In this document: positions 50,421 to 61,765 of the stretch, piece after piece
How the letters are laid out: each line of letters begins with the position of its first letter
Numbering within the stretch: the stretch's first letter is position 1
Source of the DNA: Maylandia zebra
Taxonomy: Eukaryota; Chordata; Actinopteri; Cichliformes; Cichlidae
Length of the DNA: 64,000 nucleotides
Assembly (NCBI RefSeq): GCF_041146795.1
Contig: NC_135168.1
Span: forward strand, 38,828,370-38,892,369
Direction: 5' to 3'
Program-made: the position numbers and the translations under genes
The notes under the pieces: model-generated
Told to the model about the DNA's origin: nothing
The model's input: the letters and a program-made list of their open reading frames with translations, nothing else
The model's database searches: none

Positions 50421-50838
50421 ATTTAGTACCTACAAGCTACCTCAGCAACCCTCAAACACAGCACTTTTTAAAATATGCAAGAAAATCTTTACTGCTAAAG
50501 GATGAAACAACAAGAGTGTTTTATCATTTGAGGCCCAAAAAAACCCCCCCAAAACAAAACAAAAACCCCACAACATCTAGTAAAACCAGACTGCAAAGCA
50601 AGAAATGCTAGAAGCTGTTCATGTGGAACTCAAACCCAAAGAAATGACTCCATCGAGCACCAAACTACAGGACTAATATTATCAGTACCAATACAGACAT
50701 CGCAAATTTTCAACACATTTCAGTGACCATCAATTCACTCAATTACTCTCCACAATAAATAGTTAACACAAAATAAGAAACATTTCAGCTTTTCGTGCAT
50801 TTTGAAACTGTTTTTTTTTTGGGTTGACATCATTGTTT

Positions 50839-51022
50839 AAATAATAATAATAATAATAATAATGCATACTTTGATCCCCGTGGGGAAATTACTGCCCGGG
50901 GAGCAGTGTGTAGGGACGGTACCTTGCTCAGGGGTATCGCAGGGTAGCCGTTCAGTGGATTCGAACCCCCGACCTTCCGATCATGGGGCGACCATGTTAC
51001 CTACTGAGCTATCCCTGCCCCA
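50839..51022 (-). mobile_element. tRNA-derived SINE, minus strand
   Basis: On the minus strand the element begins 'ggggcagggatagctcagta'. It has canonical Pol III boxes: box A TAGCTCAGTAGG (51000-51011) and box B GGTTCGAACC-like GGTTCGAATCC (50957-50967). It ends in an (ATT)n tail, seen as the plus-strand AAT repeat at 50839-50863. The 'ttgatccccgtggggaaatt' block near the tail is a widespread fish repeat sequence. It does not fold into a full tRNA cloverleaf. Confidence 0.75.
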
Positions 51023-51180
51023 AATGTGCTATAGGCTATAAATAAACTGGCTATAAATAAACTGAAACCAGGTATCGATATTATTATATTATAGTATCGA
51101 TCCTATACCAATACCAACATAGGTATCAATACTATCGACATTTGGGTCGATGTGCCCACCTTTACTCCATATAACAGGAA
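51023..51180. repeat. Inverted-repeat-rich fragment with tandem 15-mer
   Basis: 'ctataaataaactgg' is repeated in tandem just after the SINE. A palindromic stretch, 'ggtatcgata...tatcgatcc', around 51070-51110 suggests a DNA-transposon remnant. The family is unknown. Confidence 0.35.
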
Positions 51181-51411
51181 GAGTAAATGGTGAATGGAAA
51201 GTACTGAGCTGAAAAAGCTCAACCCAAGCTACGAGACTGCAGGTAGAAAATATTTATCAGTAGGTTTAGTTATTGTCAAACTGAAATGTTGAGCAGCTAT
51301 TTTATACATTTACTGAAATTTTGAAATATTGCTGCAGTCTCTAATTTAGGATAGAGTTCATCAATGACAGTAGGTCACTGGAACAAAAGGATAGAAACTT
51401 ATAGTTATAAA

Positions 51412-52426
51412 TAGGGATGGGTACCGGGTTCTGTCATAAACGGTAGTAACCAGACCGAAAAGCAGCGCACATTTCGGTGCTTTGTTTTTCCTGAGCTGTG
51501 ACACACTTTAGATTCTAGCCAATCATTTTACGTTTCCGAGGATAGTAGGCGGGTCCAGGTACGTACGTTCTTTTCAAGCAGAGCTACAGATTAAAAATGC
51601 CCAAGGCGAAGCAGTCAAAAGTCTGGCACTTCACAGCAAAATATGCAAACTTAGCCGCCTGCAACAAGTGCTTTAAGCTGATACTGTGATACTGTCAAAG
51701 GAGGAAACACCTTGAATCCGATGAAACACCTGGCGACGCATAGTGTTTTTTTATAAGCCGAGAAATGCGCCGTATTTGATAGCTTGCTGCGAGACCTCAC
51801 ACCGAGCGCATCTACTGCGGGTGTGGTGCCTGTTATCGGACCCGGAGTTAGCAACATCCCCCAAAAACCCGAAGATTAGAGTCCTGGCCCCTAGCCCTGC
51901 CAGTGTAGCAGAAATGATGACGGATGATGATGATGGCAGCAGCAGCAGCCGTTCTTCTCTGCGTGAGTAGCTTAATGTTGTTCGTGTGTAATTTACGTTG
52001 AGTATGCTAACCACGTTATTACATTAATGCATGTAAGGTGAACTAGCAAACATCATCATAGCTACATGCGGCTGTCTTCTTGTTTGATGGCAGATACTCC
52101 CTTCACCCTGGCCAAAAAGCCTAAAACAACCAAAGAAAAAGTGGAAAATAGTTATACATGAGAGGTTTTTGGACAAAGTTTGTGTTTTTTCCATTGTTTA
52201 AGCACTGCTTCCAGCCAAGAGGGATGCCATATATTCCCCATAGCTGCAGAAAAGGCTAACATTGTTATCTTTTTACAAAAAACCAGCTGAACATGAGAGG
52301 TTTTTGGACCGATTTTGTGTTCTCCATTCTTTAAGCACCGGTTTGAGCACCGTTTAAGCACCAGCAGTTTCAAAAGTACCGGTTTGGCACCGGTATCGGA
52401 TAAAACCTAAACGATACCCATCCCTA
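51412..52426 (+). mobile_element. Non-autonomous hAT transposon with 8-bp target duplication
   Basis: Terminal inverted repeats 'tagggatgggtaccg' (51412 onward) and 'cgatacccatcccta' (ending 52426) differ at one base. The 8-bp target-site duplication 'gttataaa' is exact at 51404-51411 and 52427-52434. Eight-bp duplications and this TIR type define the hAT superfamily. The 1015-bp interior holds a 30-codon frame at 51597-51689 with a BED zinc-finger start (VWHFTAKYANLAACNKC), then a stop. No transposase catalytic region remains. Two copies of a 'catgagaggtttttggac' segment lie at about 52157 and 52292. Confidence 0.88.
51597..51689 (+). pseudogene. BED-type zinc-finger fragment of hAT transposase
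   Basis: ATG-initiated 30-codon frame MPKAKQSKVWHF... carrying the BED pattern (Trp, then Cys-x2-Cys) but truncated by a stop before the second zinc-ligand pair. It lies inside the hAT element and is a transposase remnant, not a host gene. Confidence 0.7.
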
Positions 52427-54011
52427 GTTATAAATGCTGCTGCCTTCAAGATGCAAGCATAAATAACACATATCAATATCAGACAGTACTTATAAGAACA
52501 CACACACTCTTGATTTAATAGCAAAGCTTAATGTGAGCTTTATCTGAATTTTGCGACACACCTGCCACCTCTTAGGTGAGCAGAAGCTTGGCGGTCACCG
52601 CTTTTTGCCTTAGATCCTATATCTGATGGAGCAATCACCGTGCTCACTGTTTATCGAACACAACAGGCATCTAATCATATCTCATTGCTTTTTTGACCCT
52701 GTCGAATCCTCTATGATTGACCATCAATACTGTCCTTATGACAGCATGAAGGCCATGTAGAGGCAGCTAATACAGCTCAGAGCGTTTCCATGGAGTCAAG
52801 GCTCCTGTTGGGAGGTAATTAGATGCCTGTTGTATCTCCACTGTGACACAACCCCCCTTCTCGCACCCCTTTATTCCATCGAAATCCCGTGTTTGTCCTC
52901 GCGCTCACTCTCTGGTGACAGAGCGGGCAGTTCTGAGTGACTCCACATGTGAACTCCATCTGCCACGAGCTGTCAACACGATCAGTCTCATCACCTCCGA
53001 GTCAGCGGCAGGGCTGCTGCGTCGCCAAAGGACATCCCAAGAGCTGTCAGGTACACAGGCCGTCATAATGTAATGTCCCTTTGTCAGTCGAGTACGTCCT
53101 GACTATGTAAGGTGTGGAAAAAACAAACATTCGAATTCTTGACACTACACCACTAGCAATGTGAAATGGGGGAGATTTGCAAACACTTAGCAAGAACATT
53201 GTGTGAGTGTTAGTCAAAGTAGCAGTGAAAATAACCGGCTGTGTTTCATCTTTCTACAGTGCCTGTTTTTTTGGACCATCATAACTCGTTTCATAATTTT
53301 TTGTATAATATGAACATAACAAACTTAGTAATACAATTAATTTAAATTCATCTTGGCTTAAGATGAAAAAAGGTTAAAGAAAAGATTTTAACTGATTGAT
53401 CATCCAGCCATCCATGCAAGTGCTACAGGAGCACGCAGCCAATCCCACTGTAAATAACTCAGCACCCATTTAATAAAAAATGAATACATGAAGAAGTCTG
53501 AGTATTTTATTACTGCTTAAGTATTGGCAGTCAGATGGAGCAGGTTTCTGTTTGCATTGCTCCATCACAGGACAGTAGTGGAATTCCATCATACCAGTAT
53601 AGTACAGCACTTCACACAGGCACACACACAAATCCCCTTCCCCCACACAAACACAGCCATAAACCTTGCGGTGGTGATAAAGCTGTCATTGCTACCAGCC
53701 TAACAGCGACTGCGTTTACCTCCCCATTGACCTGCTACCAGAGAAACCCTGCTTTTCCCTTTGCTGTCTCTCTCTACACCTATACACAGACCTCACTGTC
53801 TGAGAATTTGTCTCTTTCAGTCTCACATTAGACCAAACGATGCCCTCATTAGCAGCACACCTGTTATCCTCTGCAGGCTCGGCCTGAATTGGAGGGAACA
53901 CAAGCTTTAATCTATGTAACCGGTGACTTCTGCCAGACCCCTGCTCCAGTGACTTATATCTCTACATCTCCCCCATGTAATGCACAGCAAGGGCAAGCTC
54001 TCAGTTCAATT

Positions 54012-54015
54012 AAAA

Positions 54016-54046
<31 letters not shown>

Positions 54047-54048
54047 AA
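54012..54048. repeat. (AAAT)n microsatellite
   Basis: An AAAT tetranucleotide run of about 37 bp. On the minus strand it opens Leu-Phe-Ile-Tyr repeat frames that are not genes. Confidence 0.95.
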
Positions 54049-55290
54049 ACACATTCTGACTGAGGGCAGCAGGCCTATATATGGGCAAAGCAGAGACAAG
54101 GTCAGCTGCATTGGTAAACCCACAGAGGAGATGGAACAAAGAGCTGAGTGGAGGCCCTGATCACAGAGAGCAAAGGCAAAGGGTGTAAATGATGCTGCGG
54201 GACTAAAAATCATAATGCACCCTTTATCCAAAATGGATGACATGCTAGACGGCAGAGAAGCAATGAACTGAAGCACTGGTTCAGCAAACATGGCACACAA
54301 ACGCAAACAGTGCCAGTGAGGGTGAAAGTGAGGAAAACACGTTTCAGTGGGACTGAGTGATAAACAGAGGAAGGGCAAAGCAGAGCATGTGACAAAAGAG
54401 AGGAGACAGAGTCTGCTGGTGCCTCCTGAAAGTCCACACAGAGAAGGTATGGTCACAAAATCTCCCCCCTCACCCCCTAGATTATGGTGTTTCCCTCCTA
54501 CTGGGGGACTAGGAGATGCAGTCTGGCTGCTGAGACTTGGATGAGAGACACATCAAAGTGTGGTGCTGAATTGCAAAACTGGCTCACCCACCTGACTGGT
54601 TAGTCGACAGAACCGGTTTTACTCTCATCCCCTTTTGCATTGAGTTGCTGAGAGACCGACAACAAACCCTTCTGGTTTGTACTTGGTTAGCTGTGCGAGC
54701 TGCTGCATCATCCCTTGGGTGTCAAGTCTACTTACCACCTACTGGATGCTCATTTTCCTTTCCCCTTTCATTCCAAGGAGAACAGAGTAAATGTCAACAG
54801 TGCCGCCACCACCACACCCGTTTACTCCCTCTCCTACACCCCTCCCTCCAAGGCACTTTTTAAGGGTGTATTTTGTCTGAGAATAATCAGCAGCAAGTTT
54901 ACACAGTTAATAACTGCATGTTAACTAAACCCAGTCCATCAGCACACAGTGACATTTTTCACTTATGAGCGGATGCTGTCTTTGTTTCCAATACCACATT
55001 ATCACCTGCCCGCACGCATTCTCGCTCATGAACGTGCCAAAGTCAGAAGACGCAGTGACAGCGCTCTATTAAAATAGAAAAAGATAGAGCCGGATCCTTT
55101 CACGCCTTTAAACAGACGAGCACGCCGCTGACTCACGGCACACATCTGTGATGTTTCCATCGTAGTAAAGTGATGCAAGCGACGCTGCCGTACCTCTACA
55201 GCGATAAGGGATCGTGATGTCATCGCTGCCTCTAGTTGAACTTCTTATTAAGACGACACAGTGTCCTCGTAGGCAATCTGTCCGATTACA

Positions 55291-55328
55291 ACGCGCGCGC
55301 GCGCACACACACATATATACACACACAC
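55291..55328. repeat. Alternating purine-pyrimidine tract
   Basis: A continuous 38-bp alternating tract runs through (CG)n, (CA)n, (TA)n and (CA)n units, the classical Z-DNA-prone composition. It lies just downstream of the putative rasgef1c exon 1 donor on the transcribed strand. Confidence 0.85.
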
Positions 55329-55433
55329 CTACCCGTACGCACAATAGCCCACACGCTGGCGCGAGCGCAGGCTGTGGGCGTGAGCGCAATTTCAATATTT
55401 CAGAGTGATAATATTGTAATTGTTGCCACTCAC

Positions 55434-55850
55434 CAGCACTACACTTTGATCCTCATCTTTGATCCGACTTGTATCCGATGTCAAATCGATATAAGCTCCG
55501 GTGCCGGTTATTCCCAAATTAATCAGGGTTTAGAAGCAGCTGGGCATCAGCTGGGAGAAGTGAAGCCGGACTCCAGAGGCACACCGCCTGGTTGCAGTTA
55601 AGTACAGTGTTTACAGTTGCTTGTTAAATGTCCCGCACAGGCTCGTACCGGTGTGCAGCGGACACAAACGCAAGGTTGGGCCGTTAAAAAGAGCGTCCCT
55701 GAAGGCGTGGCGACTGTCCTGTCCTGCGCCACGGAGACTCGGCGGACTGCACAGTTACATCCACACGTCCTCGGAGCGAGTGATCAGCCAGAGAGGAGAG
55801 TAACTCCTACTACTCACCGGTCAGGCAGCGTATAATAAGGCTTCCGTGTT
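55434..55850 (-). promoter_or_regulatory. rasgef1c: Candidate rasgef1c noncoding first exon and promoter
   Basis: A consensus donor (GTGCTG|gtgagtgg) at 55434 lies at the edge of a CpG-rich block running to about 55.85 kb. Splicing to the coding exon would give CTG|GAATGC, placing G at -3 of the start codon. The transcription start and right boundary are not determinable from sequence. This is inference from splice consensus and base composition. Confidence 0.3.
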
Positions 55851-56089
55851 CGACTCTTTCAAAATAAGATGATCCACGAGTACTGCGGGAATTCTCGAGA
55901 AGCCCGAATAATAAGAAGGGTTAAAAGCCACATGTTCATCGAGTACAATTGAAAAGTTAGTTAGCAATAATGATTCAGGGCGCGTTTAAAATGTCATTTA
56001 AGTCAAAGTTGAAAGTCAAACACAAAATAAAGGCTCTATGAGGATCCTGTATTTTGTGATGCTCTAGCCCCCCCCCAGCTTTGGCGCAT

Positions 56090-56111
56090 ATCAATCAATC
56101 AATCAATCAAT
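56090..56111. repeat. (TCAA)n microsatellite
   Basis: About five TCAA units followed by AT-rich sequence. Confidence 0.9.
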
Positions 56112-56309
56112 AAAATAAACATTGAATCATATCTAAAAAAGTCACTTTTGTAACAGCGTTGAACTTTATCTTGCCAGCGTTTCTCAACGTATTAAGATTT
56201 TATTTTGAAAGCAGAAATAATTTCCGGTGGTTGTTTCTAGTAGGGACCTGGATACTGCCGTGGGCAAGCAGTGATATTCTCTCTCTGTCTTCTTGTCCAT
56301 CCTCCGTCT

Positions 56310-56310
<1 letters not shown>

Positions 56311-56378
<68 letters not shown>
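56311..56378. repeat. (CA)34 microsatellite
   Basis: A pure CA run of 68 bp. Reading frames through it are repeat artefacts. Confidence 0.97.
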
Positions 56379-56381
<3 letters not shown>

Positions 56382-58018
56382 GTCTTTTCGGTTTCTGCTA
56401 CTCATTCTCATACCAAAGCACAATAAATCGCAGCAGTGTTTCACCTATTTAAACACAATGCGAAAACCCCCAGACTTTCCAATTAAATTAATTGGGACGT
56501 ATTCAGCAGGGTTGTGAAAATAACAATGTTTTCCCCTGGAGCTTTGAGTCCATGGCTATATTAATTTTACAACCAATGCATGAATCACGTTTTCCATCTC
56601 CAATCACAACCAATTTACAAGAAGCAAGGAGCACTTTTAATTTGTAATCCTGAGGCGTCTGTTTTACCACTGACAGCCTGAGTGATGCCCGCTAACCATG
56701 ACCCCAGATTGAAAGGGTCACCTCTGAATGTGGAAGTGAGGCTCTAACATTCAGAGTCGGGCTGTATTTCCATTAAAATCTGATTGACTTAATACCAGTA
56801 TGTGAATTTAAAAACAACAATGGGATGTTCAAAACATCTTTATTGAGTGAAGATGAGATAAGATGTGAGGTCTTGCTTTTTTTTAAAAAAAATTCTGGGT
56901 TCTTTTTTCTCCAAAGTTAAGCTGTATTGTATTGGAGGGGAGTAATTAATTTGAAGGGAAGTGTTGGAGAGAGGGAAGGGGAGAGATGGACAGAGTGGGA
57001 GATAATTAAGTGGATGAAATGCAGAGTGGTAAAGGTCCTTGTCGTGTCGTGAGGGGCTGTGTGCGAGATGCTGCCCCTGGAGCTTTGATGCCTGCTGCTG
57101 TGGCTTCTGGATGAAGGAAAAATTGGGTCTGACATTGCAGCAAAGGACAGAGATAAATCTCTCTCTCTGCTATATATACGCACACACAAATACGCGAAGC
57201 AGGTGCACAGGGTCTTGTTGTGAGAGGTGGGAATTAATCTGCACATGTGCATGCTATTTCACACGTCCACAGACATCTGTTTTTGTCATTTGTACAAGAG
57301 ACTGCTCTGACCTTTATTTAGTCATCCATTCTATTGATTTCTGTAACATTTTGCTTACAATGCAACCGAGATTGAGAATGAAGGGCCATCACTCAAAAGA
57401 AGTCAGATGTGCCAGACATTTCAAATGTAGGACGACGCTGCACGTCAAGATTTATATCCACTGCCTGCATTTCATAACCACAGTGCTTTCCCAAGTTCCA
57501 CCTGTTTTCATTTGCAATTAGCAGACAAAGTTAATAATAAAATCTTCTGATACAGTTTTTTAATACCACAGTACTTGCAGTCATATCATTGTAATTACTT
57601 TTTGGGGATAATTATGCAGTGAAAATCTGGTATCATGACACACAGTGTGCAGATGACTAAAAAACACAACAGCAGCAGACCAAAGCTGGAACACATTATT
57701 CTATCTAACTATGAAAATGTACCATCACATTTGTTTCACCTTCCAAATCAGTGCAGAACACAAGCCTTTGTTTAAACCCTTTTACTGTCTGTAATGTGGC
57801 AAACTAATGGTTAGGTCACTGACCCAGCCTCCTGGGAAATGCCAGATTTTATGTGTACTTCGGTGTAGCCAGGCTGTCTGGATAGATGATAGTGAGCATA
57901 CTGTTCATGATGTTCTCTTCTGTTCAGACAGACATTTAAAAGAGCTAGTAAAGGCTATATACATACATACATATATATATTTTCACAGTAGCTAGTGGTT
58001 GTTGTCAGAGAATGATTA

Positions 58019-58312
58019 GAGGCGGAACCAATGGCAGTGCAGTAGTTTGTATTGTTTCCTCACAGTAAGAAGGTCGTGGGTTTGAATCAAATGACCAGTT
58101 TGGGGCCTTTATTTGGAGTTTGGAGGCTCTCTCTGGTTTCCTGCCACAATCCAAAGACACGTATGTTGAGGTTAATTGGTAATTCTAAATTGGCTGTAGA
58201 TAGGAATGGTTTTCTGTGATAGACTGGTGACTTGTCCATTCATGACAGCTTGGATAGGCTCCAGCACCCCCTGTGACCCTGAATTGGATAAGTGGAAGAA
58301 GATGGATGGATA
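58019..58312 (+). mobile_element. Common teleost interspersed repeat with tRNA-like box
   Basis: The block shows, in order, a 'gtttcctcacagtaagaagg' stretch, a box-B-like 'gggtttgaatca', 'ttaattggtaattctaaatt', 'tgatagactggtgacttgtc', 'ataggctccagcaccccctg' and a terminal 'gatggatggatag'. This order is a very abundant repeat in fish genomes, recognised from memory; this copy is diverged. No target duplication was found. Confidence 0.65.
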
Positions 58313-59075
58313 GCCTAAGGTTTCATTTCAGCAAATGCACCTACTAGAAGACCTTTCACCTTCCAGTGTGCAAAATCGTCTTCTGTCTTAAGATTTTGGC
58401 ACACTACTATGAGCTGTCTGTTAAGAGAGATGATACCATTTGTGTTTTAAATTTGGTTTTAGTTTTATTTACAGATCCAAGACCTAATTGTGTGCAAACA
58501 ATGACATCACAACTGATAAAAATAATTGCTGAGCCGACTAAAATCACACCCAAACTAAGTGCTCCATACCTGACCTCATACCTTCACATAAAACCACAAG
58601 CACAAATGATTAAGCTTGTGGCATGTTTTTCCTTAGATGGAAGGGTGATTTCCCGCAGTGTGGCTGTGTGAGCATACGTTGGTGATACACACACACACAC
58701 ACACATGCAAACACAACAATAATCGAAGCAGCACGCAGGGACGGACTTGGAGACAAAAAAAACAAACATAGTTCAGATATGAGGCTAATTTGTTTAGGGG
58801 GATGTTTGTCACCTTTCCTGTTTCTCTATTACTCAACAGCTGCTAAACTCTTTGATTAGTTCCTGTCATGCATATATGTGTGTTTGTATGTTTGAGTCTG
58901 TGGCCTAAACGTGAATCTCTGATTCCAAGAAGCTTCTAGAATAGCAGAAGAAGACACAACTTTCAAAACTGTCACATCACCTCTGCTCCTCATTCTCCCC
59001 TTGCAGGCTTACGTTGCACAGTGAGGCTCAGTGACAGATGCTGATTGCATTTGAAACATTTCAAAGTTTGTGTGT

Positions 59076-59076
<1 letters not shown>

Positions 59077-59167
<91 letters not shown>

Positions 59168-59168
59168 T
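59077..59168. repeat. (CTTT)23 microsatellite
   Basis: A pure CTTT run of 92 bp. It creates spurious Phe-Leu-Ser (plus) and Lys-Glu-Arg (minus) repeat frames. Confidence 0.97.
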
Positions 59169-61039
59169 TGTAATCATTTGCCTGCAGTATATAACACCCC
59201 CGTTGCGCCTTCATCAGAAGCTGTTGCTTGGTGCCGTGAGAACAACATCCCAGAGAAGTGCTGCAAATAAACTCGACAGTCACAGATCAAATCTAGCGCT
59301 ACAGTCAGTATATGTGTGAATGCTGTGTTCTCCATTACGATCTTCACAGCAACTGCAGCAGTCAGTCACTTTAGTACAATGACAAAGCCACTATTGAAAT
59401 GTGGCTATGCTAATTCTTTTAATAGAACCAGTACATAGCACGAGCTGGTAGTGATGGAGGTGACCTTTTTTTTTTTTAAATCCAGACAGCAAATAACTTA
59501 AAAGATATATCCTATCTTTTCTCTCTGCTCTCTGCTCTCAGCGTTATCTCTTCCCACCTCTCTCTGTGTCTCTCTAACGGCCCTGCTTCCTCGGCTCTCC
59601 TGCAGGGCCCAACATGCCTTGCCAGAAGCATACTCATTATTTATGCCACTGCAAATGTACCACAACAATGTAAAATTACTTTTGCATCTGTTACGAGTGT
59701 ATAATTCACTTCTAAAAGGAGGCTATTAGTTCTATTAAACAACCTTTTTTTTGGTCACATCATGCTGTGTCTGTAGTTAGACTAACTTATAATTACTGCA
59801 GATAGAATATTCTTATAAGATTCAAGGAAGAGCACGAGTGATAGAACACGAGGATGATGCAGGATTACATTACAGACTGCAATATTTCTTCTGTGCATGA
59901 CAGGATGGACAGATTAGTAGCTGTCAGCGATAAGTGGGAGGAAAGCAAGAAAAGAGAGGAAACATTCAGGAGAGATGACAGGTACCTATAACCAAAAGCT
60001 AAAAAATATGGAATTTAAAGCGTTCACAGGACAGATTTGCTTCGGTGAGATTTGAGAGACCTTTCGCTGTCTGTCATTTTGTTTGTCCACTGTGAAGAAT
60101 GTGGCCACAGTGTTGTCAGTGCCAGATCTGAGTCTGGTCTTCCTACCCTTGGCTGATCGCTCCTCATTTCAACAGGCGCCTCTCTGTCTCTCAATAGCTC
60201 AGTCTGTACCCATCCCATGTCCCCCTCAATTTCAGAAGAGGGGGATAAAGAGGATGAGGCGACAAAACAAGAGGGCTCTTTTTTGGTCGTTGAGGAGGAA
60301 AGAGATGGTTGTCTGACTCTCCCTGTCATAGGCCCCTTCTGGCAAAAATAATTGGAAAGTAATAAGAACTCAAACACAATAACAACACCCAATAGACCCA
60401 CAAAATGGGTGTGGATGCTGATTTCTAGGTCAGACAAAGCGGGAGAGGAGAGATGATGTATGTCAGTAGGTTTGACTGAGGGTGGGAAGGGGGTGTCATG
60501 AGGTAGGTGGTTGGTGTGTACATAATATACTTGCAAAATGGCATAAACTGTGAGTCACCAGGAGCTCAGAGATCAGTGAAAATCCCTCACCATGCTAGTC
60601 TGGATTATGATTTATATCAGTGACGTGGAGTATTGTCGGGACTCTGTTCAGAAGGTTGTTCATGCAAGATGAGTAATCAACTTGTGGAGTAGGTTGAAAG
60701 GTTTGAGTCTGACTGACTCATTTTGAAACAAGATAAGTATAAAAGGATCTCACACATGTGATTTTCACAGCTATATACACTATATCAAGCAAAGAAGAAG
60801 TTATATTAAAGTTCAACTGTTTTTTAGATATTTTCTAAATATTTCTAGATAGAAAATACGAGTGGAGTACTACATTAGCATTAGGTTGTAACCTAGTTGG
60901 TTAATGCTCACAGCTTGCAACTGAGCCTATAAATGCTATATTTGATTCATTCTTCTGCTTTTCCCCCCTTTGTTTTTGTTTAGGAAAGGCTGTCTAAGAA
61001 AGCCCAAGCACTTCAGCATGCTGAGAAATCCAAGAACTG

Positions 61040-61765
61040 GCACGCCCTGTCATACACACCAACTGGTCGCTTAGTTAGGTAAACCTATTCAACTGCCTGT
61101 TACTGCAAATATCTGATCAGCCAATCCTATCAGATCAACTCGGTGCATTTAGGCATGTAGACATGGTCAGGATGACCTGCTGAAGTTCAAATTGAGCATC
61201 AGAATGAGGAAGAAAAGGGATTACATGTCTTTGAACGTGGCATGGTTCCAGTGCCAGACAGGCTGGTCTGGGTATGTCAGAAAAATCCTGGATTTCTCAA
61301 TTTCTGTTACGACACTTGGTTAATAGGGTAGAAATTAACAATAAAAAACACGGGGATGGATCAGTAGTTCAGGCTTGTAGTAGAGGTGTTGTAATGGTAC
61401 GGGGGATATTTTCTTGGCACTTTCTTGTGCCTCTTAGTACCAACTGAGCACTGTTCACCTCAGTATTGTGTCATCCCTTCATGACCATGGCGTACCAATC
61501 TTCTGATGGCTGCTTCCAGCGTGTCACAAATCTCAGATCATCTTAAACTGGTTTCACATGACAGTGAGCTTCTTGTACTCAAATGGCCTTCACAGTCCAA
61601 TAGAGCACCTTTGGGGTGTGGTGGAACTGGAGATTCACATCATGGATGTGTAACCAACAAACCTGCAGCAACTGTATGATGCTCTCATGTCAACATTGAC
61701 AGAAATCTTTGAGTAATGTTTTCAGCACCTTGTTGATTCTGTTCCATGCAGAATTAAGCTAGCTA
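61040..61765 (+). pseudogene. Degenerate Tc1-like transposon with internal deletion
   Basis: Segments match, from memory, a widespread fish Tc1-like family in order. They include 'tgcatttaggcatgtagaca', 'ctttgaacgtggcatggttc' (transposase DFERGM region), 'gggggatattttcttggcac', 'aatagagcacctttggggtg' and 'aacctgcagcaactgtatga'. The middle of the transposase gene is missing and the frame is broken by stops and deletions, so the copy is dead. Terminal repeats were not located. Confidence 0.7.

Larger units (their letters stand above)
42517..55433 (-). other. rasgef1c: Putative rasgef1c first intron
   Basis: The sequence lies between the first coding exon (acceptor tagtcag) and a candidate noncoding exon at 55.4 kb. 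No coding exon was recognised on either strand. Reading frames up to 153 codons (for example 47596-48057) show no domain. It contains an A32 run in a hairpin (48.2 kb), two SINE copies (49.8 and 50.9 kb), a hAT element (51.4-52.4 kb) and an AAAT microsatellite (54.0 kb). If the 55.4-kb exon is wrong, part of this is 5' flank. Confidence 0.4.

Noticed and set aside
50945..51022. tRNA gene on the minus strand
   Set aside because: Box A and box B are canonical, but the sequence does not form a cloverleaf and continues into an ATT-repeat tail, so it is a tRNA-derived SINE.
59038..59319. Repetitive Phe-Leu-Ser / Lys-Glu-Arg proteins
   Set aside because: Pure translation of the CTTT microsatellite on both strands.
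60024..60536. 170-codon minus-strand reading frame
   Set aside because: Composition is Ser/Pro/Thr-biased with no recognisable motif, signal or family; no supporting splice or promoter signal.
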